Notes: generated by a model not told the origin, from the sequence alone. Positions 36,046 through 45,553 are shown, counted from the first letter of the stretch. The stretch: 64,000 bases of DNA from CAYRFE01 sp964423645 [NCBI: uncultured bacterium] (GCA_964423645.1 CAYRFE010000001.1:113076-177075); one strand, 5' to 3'. Numbers and translations: made by a program.

Positions 36046-37314
36046 ATGAAAGACACATACAATAGTTCTTCGAAAAATAAATCCTTCAGTATAATGTTTC
36101 GTGCATTACGTTCACGTAATTATCGTTTGTTTTATATCGGTCAGACTATATCAATAACAGGAACATGGATGCAGAGAGTGGCATCTGGTTGGCTTGTGTA
36201 TCGTTTAACCAACGATCCTTTGATGTTGGGTTTTGTCGACTTCGCGTCGCAGATACCTATTCTTTTATTATCACCGTTTACCGGAGTGCTTGCCGACCGA
36301 CGGAATAAACAACGCATAATGATGGTTACTCAGACACTTGCATTGATACAGGCGATCATTCTTGCCGTGTTAGTGTTGTCCGATTCAGTTAAAATTTGGC
36401 ATATCATTATTCTTAATATGTGTTTGGGTATCATCAATTCGTTTGATATGCCGACACGACAGGCATTTACCGTGCAGATGATCGAGAAAAAAGAAGATCT
36501 GGGAAATGCAATCGCCTTGAATTCATCCATTATTCATATCGGACGTTTGATAGGGCCGCCTATCGCCGGGATATTAATTTATGCATTCAACGAAGGTGTT
36601 TGTTTTGCCGTGAATGCACTTTCCTATGTGGCGATTCTTATTTCGCTTATGCTTATGAATGTTCCGTTTGTGCCGTCAAAAAAAGAACGTCCGCCTGTTA
36701 TTCATGAGTTAATCGAAGGTTTCAAGTATACAAAAGCGACGTTGCCGATACGAAATTCGTTGTTGTTTCTTATACTTATAAATCTTTTTGCAATCCCGTA
36801 TATCGCGCTTATGCCGGTGTTCGTGCGTGATGTGTTTAATATGGGGCCGAAAACGTTGGGATTTCTTACCGGCAGTATAGGCGTCGGGGCTTTATGCGGC
36901 GTAGTCGTGATGGCAACACGTCATTCTGCGCGAGGGCTTGATGCGCTCATACCGAAGGCGGCAATGTTATTCGGAAGCGGTTTGGTGTTGTTATCACTCG
37001 CAACGACTGTGTATATGGCATTACCGGCACTTGCGATGTGCGGTATGGGAATGATGATGTTTGTGAATGCAAACAACACACTTATTCAAACATTGGTGCA
37101 TGACGATAAACGCGGGCGTGTCATGAGTTTGTATACGATGGCATTTATGGGAATGGCACCGTTCGGGAGTTTGATGGCAGGGTGGCTTGCAAAATATTAC
37201 ACAGCATCAATGACGGTGTATGTCGGAGGAGTTGTGTGTTTTATCGGTGCGTTCATCTATCGTTTCGCGATGAAACAGTATACAATCGACATACCGGAGC
37301 ATGAACATGTCTAA
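36046..37314 (+). CDS. MFS transporter (MFS_3, EntS-like)
   Basis: The 422-residue membrane protein has about twelve segments. The N-terminal FRALRSRNYRLFYIGQTIS, TWMQRVASGWLVYRLTNDPL and the motif-A-like loop GVLADRRNKQRIMM are typical of the MFS_3 group that includes EntS-type exporters. The exported compound is unknown. No Shine-Dalgarno precedes the ATG. Its last 8 bases overlap the next transporter gene. Confidence 0.88.
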   Translation: MKDTYNSSSKNKSFSIMFRALRSRNYRLFYIGQTISITGTWMQRVASGWLVYRLTNDPLMLGFVDFASQIPILLLSPFTGVLADRRNKQRIMMVTQTLALIQAIILAVLVLSDSVKIWHIIILNMCLGIINSFDMPTRQAFTVQMIEKKEDLGNAIALNSSIIHIGRLIGPPIAGILIYAFNEGVCFAVNALSYVAILISLMLMNVPFVPSKKERPPVIHELIEGFKYTKATLPIRNSLLFLILINLFAIPYIALMPVFVRDVFNMGPKTLGFLTGSIGVGALCGVVVMATRHSARGLDALIPKAAMLFGSGLVLLSLATTVYMALPALAMCGMGMMMFVNANNTLIQTLVHDDKRGRVMSLYTMAFMGMAPFGSLMAGWLAKYYTASMTVYVGGVVCFIGAFIYRFAMKQYTIDIPEHEHV

Positions 37315-38197
37315 TCGCACCAAAGGCTTGTTATTTGCTTTTATAGCCTTGTTTTCATGGGGTATTCACGGACCTGCAGGGCGTTATCTTGCATTGCAGG
37401 GTGTGGATATGATGTTTGTCACCGAAGCGAGATTTGTTATCGGTATGGTTGTGTTCGGGTTATTCCTTCTTATCAAACGCGCATTTGTATTTGATATAAA
37501 ACGACGTTTCGGGCTGGTGCTTTTTATCGCACTTGTCGGTGTGTGCGGCAATTCTTTGGTGTATCACCTGACGCTTAAATATTTGTCGGGGACATTAGTG
37601 ATGATACTTGAAAATCTTGCCCCGGTATTTGTGTTTCTTTTATCGTTTATCGTGCATAAAATAAAGCCGAAAGTGATAGAATTGTTAACACTCATCATCG
37701 CGATGAGCGGGATCGTGTTGATCGTATTGGGGAAAGAGCACTTTGAAGGAATGAGCGAAGGATTTTATATCGGTGTTATTTTGGGAGTATTGACCGGTTT
37801 GACTTTCGGGCTCTATGTGTTTTTCTCGTCGGAGTTGATGCGACCGCTCAAAGGCGATCCTGTGGCTATCGTGCAATTCCTTTTTAAAATATTTGTGATT
37901 TGTTCACTCTGTATGTCACCGTTTCTTTTCACTGCCACGCAATATCCGAACACGACACGGGAATGGTTATGGCTTTTGGAAATGGGCGTGTTTCAATCGG
38001 GATTATCGTATCTTTTCTGGAATTATGCGTTGACATTGTTGCCGGTGAATATGACCTCAATTTTATTTATATCCACGATTATTTTTACGACGATCAATGA
38101 AGTCCTGTTTCTTGGCTTGACATTGAACCCGTATCTCATTGCAGGTGGCGGACTGATCGTGCTGGCGGGGTATCTTTTGGCGAAGAAGGATAAGTAG
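37307..38197 (+). CDS. EamA/DMT family transporter
   Basis: The 296-residue product has about ten membrane segments and two EamA repeats (GLLFAFIALFSWGIHGPAGR in the first; GVLTGLTFGLYVFFSSELM in the second). Such proteins transport metabolites such as amino acids, nucleosides or sugar derivatives. The ATG at 37307 has GGAG 7 bases upstream; the ATG at 37301 is too close to it. It overlaps the MFS gene, so both are likely translated from one mRNA. Confidence 0.88.
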   Translation: MSNRTKGLLFAFIALFSWGIHGPAGRYLALQGVDMMFVTEARFVIGMVVFGLFLLIKRAFVFDIKRRFGLVLFIALVGVCGNSLVYHLTLKYLSGTLVMILENLAPVFVFLLSFIVHKIKPKVIELLTLIIAMSGIVLIVLGKEHFEGMSEGFYIGVILGVLTGLTFGLYVFFSSELMRPLKGDPVAIVQFLFKIFVICSLCMSPFLFTATQYPNTTREWLWLLEMGVFQSGLSYLFWNYALTLLPVNMTSILFISTIIFTTINEVLFLGLTLNPYLIAGGGLIVLAGYLLAKKDK

Positions 38198-38229
38198 TGA
38201 AAAAGAATTTTTCAGTAAGGGGAGTTGCT

Positions 38230-39840
38230 ATGCTGAAGATTGTATTATATGCGGTACTATATACAATATACTTTTTAATGTTTTCGTCATGTTTTGAAAG
38301 AAGGTTAAAAGTTACTGAAGAGTATTTTTGTGAAGAAGAAAACTTTGTTTTTTATAAAGATAATTTTTATCAAACAAGCATGTGGATGAAAGCTGAAAAG
38401 CCTTTAATAGACAAAGTTGAAAATCTCTCAAATATCATAATTAATAAAAAAGCACAAACATATGCATATGTACACCAAAAACGATTTTATTTTAATGGAC
38501 AACCAGAAAAGTCAAATTTAGAATTTGGTTGGATTGATGCAACATTATATGATGACGGGTCATATAGTTATGTTGGTAATAATGGCGGTGTTGATGGTAT
38601 GCACGGTTTAAGTGGAGGTGAAACAAAATTAATATATAACGGTGTTGTTGTATGCGATTATTCATATACAACAGGCGGAGATTCTGAAGTGAGAGATGCC
38701 GTATATGATTCCAATGAGAAAGCGTGGTATTTTGTAAAATATAATAATGATACGAATATGATGCAGTTCATTCGGGATAAAAAAGTTTTATATGAAAGTG
38801 AAATTGTTCAGAGCTATGACTTGGGTCGTTTTGCAGGTAAAAAAAATTTAACACGTATTCAAACAAATGATTCCTTCTTAATATTTTTAAACGATACATT
38901 GTATAAGGAAATATCGTTACAACCGGGAGAGACAGTTAGGTATTTTACATCCTCTAATGACGGTACTTCTTTTGCATATGTAATTCACGGGGGAGACTAT
39001 TTTTCAATGCCGGAGGGTTGTTGTTCAATTGTTGAACGTAATCATATAGGCGGATATTGGAAAGTATACCACAACAACAAATTTTTAGGTAACTATCAAG
39101 ACGTGCGTTATCTCATTCTGAGTGAAGATGGGGAAGATATATTTTTTGAGGCAACGATTGGAGGTGAGGTGCAAAATCGAAAAAGCTTGCATGAAATGGA
39201 GCCTGAAACAATCTATTATTTGCAGGGCGGAGATGCTAATGTATATAAAAATGGAGAAAAATATATTTTTCTTGAAAAGAATGATAAAGTTAAATACCAA
39301 AACTATTTTGATAATACATTTTTGTTGACTCTTACCCACAAGAGCGGATATATAAATGGTAAAAAAGTTCCTCAAAAAAAATCTGATTGCAGTATTGAGT
39401 TTATGCAGTATGTGACCGATAGGAAAAAAGAACACTATGCATTGTATTTTTATTATGTATGTCAGCAATATACTGACGAAGAATTACTTATTATTGATGG
39501 AAATATAGCAGACGCATCGAGTATTGATCAAGAAATAAAGTTTGTGGGATTTACTCAAGTTTCCGGGGATTTGGTCTACTACTCTGAGACTAATATAACA
39601 GTAGGCAATAAGAAGTTTGCTATAACAAATCCTGTATCGAACGTTCTCATGCTTCAAGATGAAGTATTTTATTCGCAGAATATTGAGAATAAAAAAAAGA
39701 TGTGTGTCTATTCGAATGGAAGAAGGATTTCAAAAGAGTATGATTCAGTCTTATTTATGGAGCAAAGTCAAGATGAGAAAACTATACAGGCATTTGTAAA
39801 AAAGGACAAAAAAATATTTAAGTTATCGATAAGTATGTGA
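38230..39840 (+). CDS. AT-rich lipoprotein of unknown function
   Basis: The 536-residue product has a lipoprotein signal ending FLMFSSC at residue 21. The rest holds repeated short strand-rich units (GSYSYVGNNGG, TSFAYVIHGGDYF, YYLQGGDANVYKNGEKYIFL) with many aromatic residues, suggesting a beta-propeller-like extracytoplasmic domain. I do not recognise the family. Base composition is distinctly more AT-rich than the neighbours, with AAT, AAA and TTT codons prevailing, which may signal recent acquisition. It lies 32 bases after the EamA gene with its own AAGGGGAG site. Confidence 0.75.
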   Translation: MLKIVLYAVLYTIYFLMFSSCFERRLKVTEEYFCEEENFVFYKDNFYQTSMWMKAEKPLIDKVENLSNIIINKKAQTYAYVHQKRFYFNGQPEKSNLEFGWIDATLYDDGSYSYVGNNGGVDGMHGLSGGETKLIYNGVVVCDYSYTTGGDSEVRDAVYDSNEKAWYFVKYNNDTNMMQFIRDKKVLYESEIVQSYDLGRFAGKKNLTRIQTNDSFLIFLNDTLYKEISLQPGETVRYFTSSNDGTSFAYVIHGGDYFSMPEGCCSIVERNHIGGYWKVYHNNKFLGNYQDVRYLILSEDGEDIFFEATIGGEVQNRKSLHEMEPETIYYLQGGDANVYKNGEKYIFLEKNDKVKYQNYFDNTFLLTLTHKSGYINGKKVPQKKSDCSIEFMQYVTDRKKEHYALYFYYVCQQYTDEELLIIDGNIADASSIDQEIKFVGFTQVSGDLVYYSETNITVGNKKFAITNPVSNVLMLQDEVFYSQNIENKKKMCVYSNGRRISKEYDSVLFMEQSQDEKTIQAFVKKDKKIFKLSISM

Positions 39841-39853
39841 TGTTGTCAGAGTG

Positions 39854-40753
39854 TTATTTCCGTGTCAGTTTATACGTCACCAATTTACTGATCGGGTCGT
39901 ATGACTCTTTCGCTTGTCGTAGGCCAAGGTCACCCATGTCGTCTTCACGGTTGATAAAACGATATCTTCCCTTGAGCAGTTTTGCGGTTTCCCAATTTAT
40001 CATTTGTGCAGCGCCTTTTATAGTGCGGTCAAATTTTTCGTAATGCACGATCGCCATTGAACCGGTATGAGCACTGTAGAGGGCAAATGCGATCAATTTC
40101 CCTTCAACACGAATACCCAGTCCTGACAGTTCCAAAAATTCAAAGTGAGCAAAGGCCTTTTCCAGCGATTGAAGTTCAAATTGCACATATTCACTTGCGG
40201 CGATTTTTTCTGCCTCCCATACTTTCATGAGAGCAAGGCAGTCATCGAAGTCATTGCGGGTAAGATCATGTGTGGTGTAGTCGGGGTAGGTTCTCAAGAA
40301 TTGAGAGATGAGATTTTTCTTTTTATGTAACTTTTTCCCGCGTAATTCAATAAGGTCCTCGGTGACATAAAGATAATCGGCTGCGTCATAATCTTTTTCA
40401 GCGGTAAAATAGTCATGAAGCTCATAATGATTGCCAAGGAAATTTTCACTGATGAACATAAAATCACCGCTTTTCCCGAGTGCGATAAAATGATCGGAAA
40501 GATAGACGATATCGCGAACATTAAGACATGAGCCGAGCGGTTGAAAAATTACCTTATCGCGTTCATCATATACGATGATCGAGTCATTATATGAGAACCA
40601 TTGAAATCCGTATGTCTCTTGCCAACAGTAGAGCAAAATAAAACTATACACACTCGGGCATAATACACATGTCGTGCATGCCGTATCAAAAAGATGTTTA
40701 TTTTCTAAAGTGACCGGTTGTAACGGGGAGATACTTTTCAACTGCGGTTCCAT
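39854..40753 (-). CDS. DUF2156 / LPG-synthetase C-terminal-domain protein
   Basis: The 299-residue soluble protein resembles the GNAT-like domain of phosphatidylglycerol lysyltransferases (DUF2156): KKNLISQFLRTYPDYTTHDL, LIAFALYSAHTGSMAIVHYE and the C-terminal YRFINREDDMGDLGLRQAKE with SYDPISKLVTYKL. Stand-alone members lack the membrane flippase part; their acceptor is unknown, so an aminoacyl-transfer role is inference. The start at 40753 follows GGAGAG. It is convergent with the preceding gene, with 13 bases between stops. Confidence 0.88.
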   Translation of the reverse strand: MEPQLKSISPLQPVTLENKHLFDTACTTCVLCPSVYSFILLYCWQETYGFQWFSYNDSIIVYDERDKVIFQPLGSCLNVRDIVYLSDHFIALGKSGDFMFISENFLGNHYELHDYFTAEKDYDAADYLYVTEDLIELRGKKLHKKKNLISQFLRTYPDYTTHDLTRNDFDDCLALMKVWEAEKIAASEYVQFELQSLEKAFAHFEFLELSGLGIRVEGKLIAFALYSAHTGSMAIVHYEKFDRTIKGAAQMINWETAKLLKGRYRFINREDDMGDLGLRQAKESYDPISKLVTYKLTRK

Positions 40754-40781
40754 ACTCTCCTTAACGTCGTGCTCTGCGAAG

Positions 40782-40810
40782 AGTATAGGGCGTATCTCAA
40801 AAAAAATCAA
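40782..40810 (-). promoter_or_regulatory. Promoter of the DUF2156 gene
   Basis: Read on minus: TTGATT (40810-40805), 17-bp spacer, TATACT (40787-40782). Confidence 0.6.
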
Positions 40811-40955
40811 ATAAAATTTTGGAAAACGAATGAAATGTTTGTATCAAAAAAGATCGATCATTCATCTGAAAGAGGGATGTGTGGGAGGTAACCAGAATAA
40901 GTGAGATCGTTTCGCATGGCGAAATCTAATTTTCATGAAAATACTCATTATTTCC

Positions 40956-40983
40956 TTTACATGTTTTTCATTTCGCATATACT
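40956..40983 (+). promoter_or_regulatory. Promoter of the kor operon
   Basis: TTTACA (40956-40961), 16-bp spacer, TATACT (40978-40983). Transcription should begin near 40990, which removes most context for an ATG at 40996 and favours the GTG at 41029 as the start of korD. Confidence 0.65.
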
Positions 40984-41028
40984 CATGGAGGAAAAATGAG
41001 TTTTGTCTTACTTCAAAAGGAGGCTGGT

Positions 41029-41274
41029 GTGGCCAAGAAGAAATTTCACATTCTTATCCGCAAGGAATTCTGCAAAGCATGTGCGGTGTGTTACAGCTAT
41101 TGTCCGACAAAAGCTATAGGACCGGACAAGAATTTCCAGGTGCAGATTACGGATGAGAACAAATGCGTTGGTTGTCTGTTGTGTGAATTGAAGTGCCCTG
41201 ATTTTGCCATTGCTATTGAAGAAAATGAAGATGAAAATCCGGAAATTGATAACGGCAAACAGGAAGGTGAATGA
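41029..41274 (+). CDS. korD: 2-oxoacid:ferredoxin oxidoreductase, delta (ferredoxin) subunit
   Basis: The 81-residue protein carries two 4Fe-4S motifs: CKACAVCYSYCP and CVGCLLCELKCP, each followed by a short strand. It passes electrons from the TPP-bound substrate to external ferredoxin. The GTG at 41029 has AAGGAGG 5 bases upstream; an ATG at 40996 also has GGAGG but would lie at the very 5' end of the predicted transcript. The stop overlaps korA (ATGA). Confidence 0.88.
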   Translation: MAKKKFHILIRKEFCKACAVCYSYCPTKAIGPDKNFQVQITDENKCVGCLLCELKCPDFAIAIEENEDENPEIDNGKQEGE

Positions 41275-42398
41275 CTATGAAAGACATTCGTTTTGCATCA
41301 GGTAATGAAGCGTGTACGCTTGGTGCGTTACGTGCCGGAGCGAAATTTTACGGCGGGTATCCTATCACTCCGTCATCTGAAGTTGCGGAGTCGAGTGCGG
41401 AGGAGTTGCCTAAAATCGGCGGACGATTTATTCAAATGGAAGATGAAATTGCCTCGATGTGTTCAATCATAGGCGCATCACTTGCCGGCGCAAAATCATT
41501 TACCGCAACATCAGGACCGGGTTTTTCGCTCATGCAAGAAGCATTAGGGTATGCGGTTATGACGGAAGTGCCTTTGGTCGTTATTAACGTTATGCGCGGA
41601 GGTCCATCTACGGGAGTGCCTACCGGACCTGCACAAGGTGATATCATGCAGGCACGCTGGGGAACACACGGAGATCATCCGATCATTGTGTTATATTCTT
41701 CATCCGTTCAAGAAACATATGAACAGACGATCCGTGCGTTCAATTTAGCCGAAAAATATCGTCAACCTGTTATTTTACTTATGGATGAAATATTAGGCCA
41801 TATGTATGGTTCTTTGCATATACCTGAAAACATTGAAGTGGTTTCTCGTCGTACTATAAAAGTTGATCCTGCTACCTATAAACCTTTTGAAGCAATAAAT
41901 GACATTCCGCAGACCGCGAATTACGGTGAAGGGTATCGTTTCCACGTGACCGGATTGAACCACGACGAAACCGGTTTTCCTGTATTGGAATCGGATGTCG
42001 TGAAGCGTGGTATTGATCGTATTCATCGTAAAATTGACAATAATCTTGATGATATTCTTGCGTGGGAAGAAATCGGTACCGATGATATGGATGTATTGCT
42101 GGTATCACTCGGAACGCAAGCTCAAGCTGCAAAAATGGCTCAAAAGCTTCTGAAACAAGAAAATATAAAAGCAGGTTTGTTCCGCCCGATCACGGTGTGG
42201 CCTTTCCCGGGAAAACGTTTTTCCGAGTTGAGCAAAAAAGTGAAAAAAATTGTCGTTGTCGAAATGAATAAAGGTCAGATCGCTGAAGAACTTTTAAAGT
42301 ATGCCGATTGTGCATCCGAAGTCGTTCCGCTCAATGAGGTCAATATGAAAATGATCTCTCCGTATGAGATCATGAAGACCGTCAAGGAAGTGATGTAA
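41271..42398 (+). CDS. korA: 2-oxoacid:ferredoxin oxidoreductase, alpha subunit
   Basis: The 375-residue subunit has the pyrimidine-binding domain: FASGNEACTLGALRAGAKFY, GGYPITPSSEVAE, SGPGFSLMQEALGYAVMTEV and RGGPSTGVPTGPAQGD are hallmark stretches of KorA/VorA. The complex decarboxylates a 2-oxoacid (probably 2-oxoglutarate, perhaps a branched-chain one) to the acyl-CoA and reduces ferredoxin. A second ATG at 41277 is better spaced from AGGAAGGTG and may be the true start. Confidence 0.92.
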   Translation: MTMKDIRFASGNEACTLGALRAGAKFYGGYPITPSSEVAESSAEELPKIGGRFIQMEDEIASMCSIIGASLAGAKSFTATSGPGFSLMQEALGYAVMTEVPLVVINVMRGGPSTGVPTGPAQGDIMQARWGTHGDHPIIVLYSSSVQETYEQTIRAFNLAEKYRQPVILLMDEILGHMYGSLHIPENIEVVSRRTIKVDPATYKPFEAINDIPQTANYGEGYRFHVTGLNHDETGFPVLESDVVKRGIDRIHRKIDNNLDDILAWEEIGTDDMDVLLVSLGTQAQAAKMAQKLLKQENIKAGLFRPITVWPFPGKRFSELSKKVKKIVVVEMNKGQIAEELLKYADCASEVVPLNEVNMKMISPYEIMKTVKEVM

Positions 42399-42399
42399 A

Positions 42400-43227
42400 A
42401 TGTTTAATTATGAAAAATATTTACGAATCAACAAACTCCCGCATATTTGGTGTGCAGGTTGCGGAAACGGAACCGTACTTAAGGCGGCCATCCGTGCTAT
42501 CGATCAGATGGGGTGGGACAAAAACTCTGTGATGGCAGTATCGGGCATCGGTTGTTCAAGTCGCGCCACCGGGTATCTTGATTTTAACACGTTACATACA
42601 TTGCATGGTCGTGCGATACCGTTTGCTACCGGCACAAAGCTTGCGAAACCGGAATTAAACGTAGTGGTGTTTACCGGTGACGGCGATGCGACAGCGATTG
42701 GCGGTAACCATCTTATCCATGCGGCACGCAGAAATATCGATATGACAGTGGTATTATTCAATAATAATATTTATGGTATGACAGGCGGACAGTATTCACC
42801 GACCACGTTATTCGGGTATAAAGCGACCACCGCTCCCTATGGAAATATTGAGCCGTCATTTGACATTATGAATCTTGTAGTAGGTGCAGGCGCATCGTAT
42901 GCTGCTCGTACCACTATCGCCAACCCTCGTGAGATCGAAAAATTTATTTATGAAGGAATGTTGAATAAAGGATTTTCGATTATTGAGGTCGTTGCCAACT
43001 GCCATGTGCAGTTTGGTAAACGTAACAAAATGAAAACTGCATTTGAAATGCATGAGTGGATAAAATCACGTGTGGTGAATAAAACACAGGCTGAAAAGAT
43101 GAGTCCCGAAGAACTTGAAGGTAAAATCATTACAGGTGTTTTCAAAAAGGAAACAAAGCCTGAGTATGTATCAACGTATGATGCACTTATTATGCAGAAA
43201 TGCAAGGAGGATGGCCATGCGTTATGA
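42400..43227 (+). CDS. korB: 2-oxoacid:ferredoxin oxidoreductase, beta subunit
   Basis: The 275-residue TPP-binding subunit shows HIWCAGCGNGTVLKA and the TPP/Mg motif GDGDATAIGGNHLIHAARRN, followed by NNNIYGMTGGQYSPTT. It pairs with KorA at the active site. It is 1 base after korA and overlaps korC by 11 bases. Confidence 0.94.
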   Translation: MFNYEKYLRINKLPHIWCAGCGNGTVLKAAIRAIDQMGWDKNSVMAVSGIGCSSRATGYLDFNTLHTLHGRAIPFATGTKLAKPELNVVVFTGDGDATAIGGNHLIHAARRNIDMTVVLFNNNIYGMTGGQYSPTTLFGYKATTAPYGNIEPSFDIMNLVVGAGASYAARTTIANPREIEKFIYEGMLNKGFSIIEVVANCHVQFGKRNKMKTAFEMHEWIKSRVVNKTQAEKMSPEELEGKIITGVFKKETKPEYVSTYDALIMQKCKEDGHAL

Positions 43228-43765
43228 GATCGTGTTGAGCGGATCCGGCGGCCAAGGCTTGAAATTATCCGGTGAGATACTGGGTAAGTCGGCATCCTTT
43301 AATGATAAAATGAACTGCATAATGACCGCAAGCTATGGAGCCGAATCTCGTGGCGGTAAATCGGAAGCATATGTCATTGTTTCACCGGATGAACCGGTTG
43401 ATTATCCTGAAGCAACCTATGCTGATGTTATCGTCGCGTTGAGTCAACCCGGATTGCAGCGTCAACTCGGACATGTGAAGAAAGAAACTATTATTATCGT
43501 TGATAGTGAACTTGTTGATACGACTGCTGCGACGATCGGTACCGTCTATAAAGTGCCCGTAACGTCATTATCAGTTCAAGTAATGGGGAGTCCTATCTCG
43601 GCGAATATTGTGACGCTCGGGGTGCTTTCTGCGATAACCGGTATGTTTAAACCTGAAGGATTACAAGCGGTTATTAAAGAGACTTTTGCAGGCAAGATTG
43701 CAGAAAAAAACCTTGCTGCATTTGATGCGGGATATCAAGCCGGCAAAAAATGCGTGAACGGCTGA
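43217..43765 (+). CDS. korC: 2-oxoacid:ferredoxin oxidoreductase, gamma subunit
   Basis: The 182-residue subunit starts with EIVLSGSGGQGLKLSGEI, the usual glycine-rich opening, and has TASYGAESRGGKSEAYVIVS. It supplies the coenzyme A-side domain. The ATG at 43217 has AAGGAGG 6 bases upstream; longer frames lie inside korB. It overlaps the following membrane-protein gene by 16 bases. Confidence 0.92.
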   Translation: MRYEIVLSGSGGQGLKLSGEILGKSASFNDKMNCIMTASYGAESRGGKSEAYVIVSPDEPVDYPEATYADVIVALSQPGLQRQLGHVKKETIIIVDSELVDTTAATIGTVYKVPVTSLSVQVMGSPISANIVTLGVLSAITGMFKPEGLQAVIKETFAGKIAEKNLAAFDAGYQAGKKCVNG

Positions 43766-44808
43766 TTTTTCATCCTATCTATGCTCTGGCACTTAGCGGA
43801 GTATTTGTTTTCATCGCGGTACAAGTTTTTATATCGGGCGGGATACTACCCGCCCTTGTTGTTATTTTTTTAGGGACTTGTATCTTGTACACACGAATGA
43901 GGTTTTCAATCATCATCGGTGATGATGACGTGATTATTCGGTCGTTGTTTGTACATAAGATCATTGCGTTTGATTCGATCACCGAGTTGATAAGAACTGA
44001 AGAATTAGGAAAAGGTCGAGAGCGCTTTATCGTACGATATCGCGAGGGCAGTCGTATACGAAAGATTGTATTGCCTTCCTATAAATATCGTAACGTTGAG
44101 CCATTTGTTGAAGAGTTATCACGTCGATCGATGTGTGAAATTCATGAACCTCATTTAATAAAACCAAAATTGGCTCGTATTTTGTTTGTTGTGATCAGTA
44201 TTCAAGTCTTATTTGCAGTTCTGAATATGATTTGGAAAACATCCGAAACGGCTATATCGGCATTACGAGACTCTTATATGTGGTATAATTACTATCCTAT
44301 ATGGATTATCGTGGCGATATTCATGATATTTTCATTGGTTCGTTTTTTTAATATGGTAAAGAGAGGGCATCATTATCTTTTTTATTACCGAGGGGCGTTT
44401 TTTATAATTCTTTCATCTCTTGTAATGTATTTTGCTTTTTCGGTTGCGAAGATCGATCCGCAAATGGAAATGTATGCTCTGCTTATGCAGACACGATTCG
44501 AAAATGATCGCGCTTTTCTTGAATCCCATAACGATGGTAGTAATCAGTTTGACGAAATTCAAAAGAAAATACGTGTTAAGACAAGTATTTCATGCGGTTT
44601 TTCAAGAGTTTACAATGAAATACGTTTTTCAACCGAAAATGAACATAATGTGCCCTGTGTTGTGTGGGTTGTGCCTCGAGCTTTCGGTCGAACTCGCTTT
44701 TATGCATCGTATCTTGATTCTCAAGGCAGTGTACGGTATATTAATGAAAGCAATAATCATGTGAAATGGGAGGAGATACGTGGCGCGTATCATAACCGTC
44801 ACAAATAA
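43750..44808 (+). CDS. Membrane protein with PH-like domain, unknown function
   Basis: The 352-residue product has two N-terminal membrane segments (about 8-30 and 32-48), then a bacterial PH-like domain (about 50-125, SIIIGDDDVIIRSLFVHKII and FDSITELIRTEELGKGRERF), two or three further membrane segments (about 143-162, 183-202, 210-232), and a hydrophilic C-terminal third. I do not recognise a named family. It overlaps korC at its start and parA at its end (29 bases), so all belong to one transcript. No ribosome site is evident, which points to translational coupling. Confidence 0.75.
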   Translation: MRERLIFHPIYALALSGVFVFIAVQVFISGGILPALVVIFLGTCILYTRMRFSIIIGDDDVIIRSLFVHKIIAFDSITELIRTEELGKGRERFIVRYREGSRIRKIVLPSYKYRNVEPFVEELSRRSMCEIHEPHLIKPKLARILFVVISIQVLFAVLNMIWKTSETAISALRDSYMWYNYYPIWIIVAIFMIFSLVRFFNMVKRGHHYLFYYRGAFFIILSSLVMYFAFSVAKIDPQMEMYALLMQTRFENDRAFLESHNDGSNQFDEIQKKIRVKTSISCGFSRVYNEIRFSTENEHNVPCVVWVVPRAFGRTRFYASYLDSQGSVRYINESNNHVKWEEIRGAYHNRHK

Positions 44809-45553
44809 AAAAGGCGGATGCGGTAAAACAACCACATCGGTCAATTTAGCGGCTGCACTGGCTATACACGGTAAAAAGGTCCTTATTATCGACCTTGATC
44901 CCCAAGCTCATGCAACCTATTATTTACGCGTTGACGGACATAAGTTCGATGATCGTTTGGCGGGTATGTTCTCAGATGCATTTTCAATTTCCCGTATCAT
45001 TGAAAGGACGGATATCCCTAATTTGTTTTTGGTACCGGCTACCGAAGAATTGTATGATCTTGACGAATTGTTGGCGAAAAACACTGATAATTTGAAAATA
45101 CTGTCGAAGCGACTGGCGTTTATAAAAGACGATTTTCATTATATTATCATTGATACACCCGCGCATATCGGAATGACGTGTTTGAATGCCATGATAGCAG
45201 CGACAGAATTACTTATTCCGCTCCAAGCTCATTTTTTGAGTTTTATGGCGTTGAAAGAAATTGTATCCGTATTGAAAAAGACGGTTGAACCCAATAATCC
45301 TCATATCAAAGCGACATGGATACTGCCGACAATGGTGGATGGGCGGGAGCGTGCAGGTACGGCGATAATTGAGGAAGCACGAGCAATATTTCAAGATAAA
45401 GTTCTCTCCACCGTGATACGCAAATCGGTCAAATTACAGGAAGCCCCGCGGTTTCGTAAACCGATAATTATCTATGAGCCGTATTCACCCGGTGCAAGCG
45501 ACTACTATGCATTAGCCAAAGAAATCATTTCTCAGGAAAAAACAATATTTTGA
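44780..45553 (+). CDS. Orphan ParA/Soj-type ATPase
   Basis: The 257-residue product has the deviant Walker A motif NKKGGCGKTTT (residues 9-19), LIIDLDPQAHAT (Walker A') and IIIDTPAHIGMT (Walker B). ParA ATPases position chromosomes, plasmids or protein complexes. No parB, parS-like repeats or chemoreceptor genes are adjacent, so it is not a normal chromosome-partition pair. The glycine usually found before the second Gly of the P loop is Cys14 (GGCGKT), as in some orphan ParAs. GTG start with GGGAGGAG upstream. Partnering with the overlapping membrane protein is plausible but unproven. Confidence 0.88.
   Translation: MARIITVTNKKGGCGKTTTSVNLAAALAIHGKKVLIIDLDPQAHATYYLRVDGHKFDDRLAGMFSDAFSISRIIERTDIPNLFLVPATEELYDLDELLAKNTDNLKILSKRLAFIKDDFHYIIIDTPAHIGMTCLNAMIAATELLIPLQAHFLSFMALKEIVSVLKKTVEPNNPHIKATWILPTMVDGRERAGTAIIEEARAIFQDKVLSTVIRKSVKLQEAPRFRKPIIIYEPYSPGASDYYALAKEIISQEKTIF

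Noticed and set aside
40996-41028. ATG at 40996 as start of korD
   Set aside because: It has GGAGG upstream, but the predicted transcript begins at about 40990, which would cut into that site; the GTG at 41029 with AAGGAGG fits better. Not fully excluded.
44780-45553. ParA-like protein as FlhG, replacing the missing flagellar gene
   Set aside because: It lacks the FlhG N-terminal FlhF-activating motif as far as can be seen, and lies in the kor unit 24 kb away without flhF; it looks like a Soj-type orphan.
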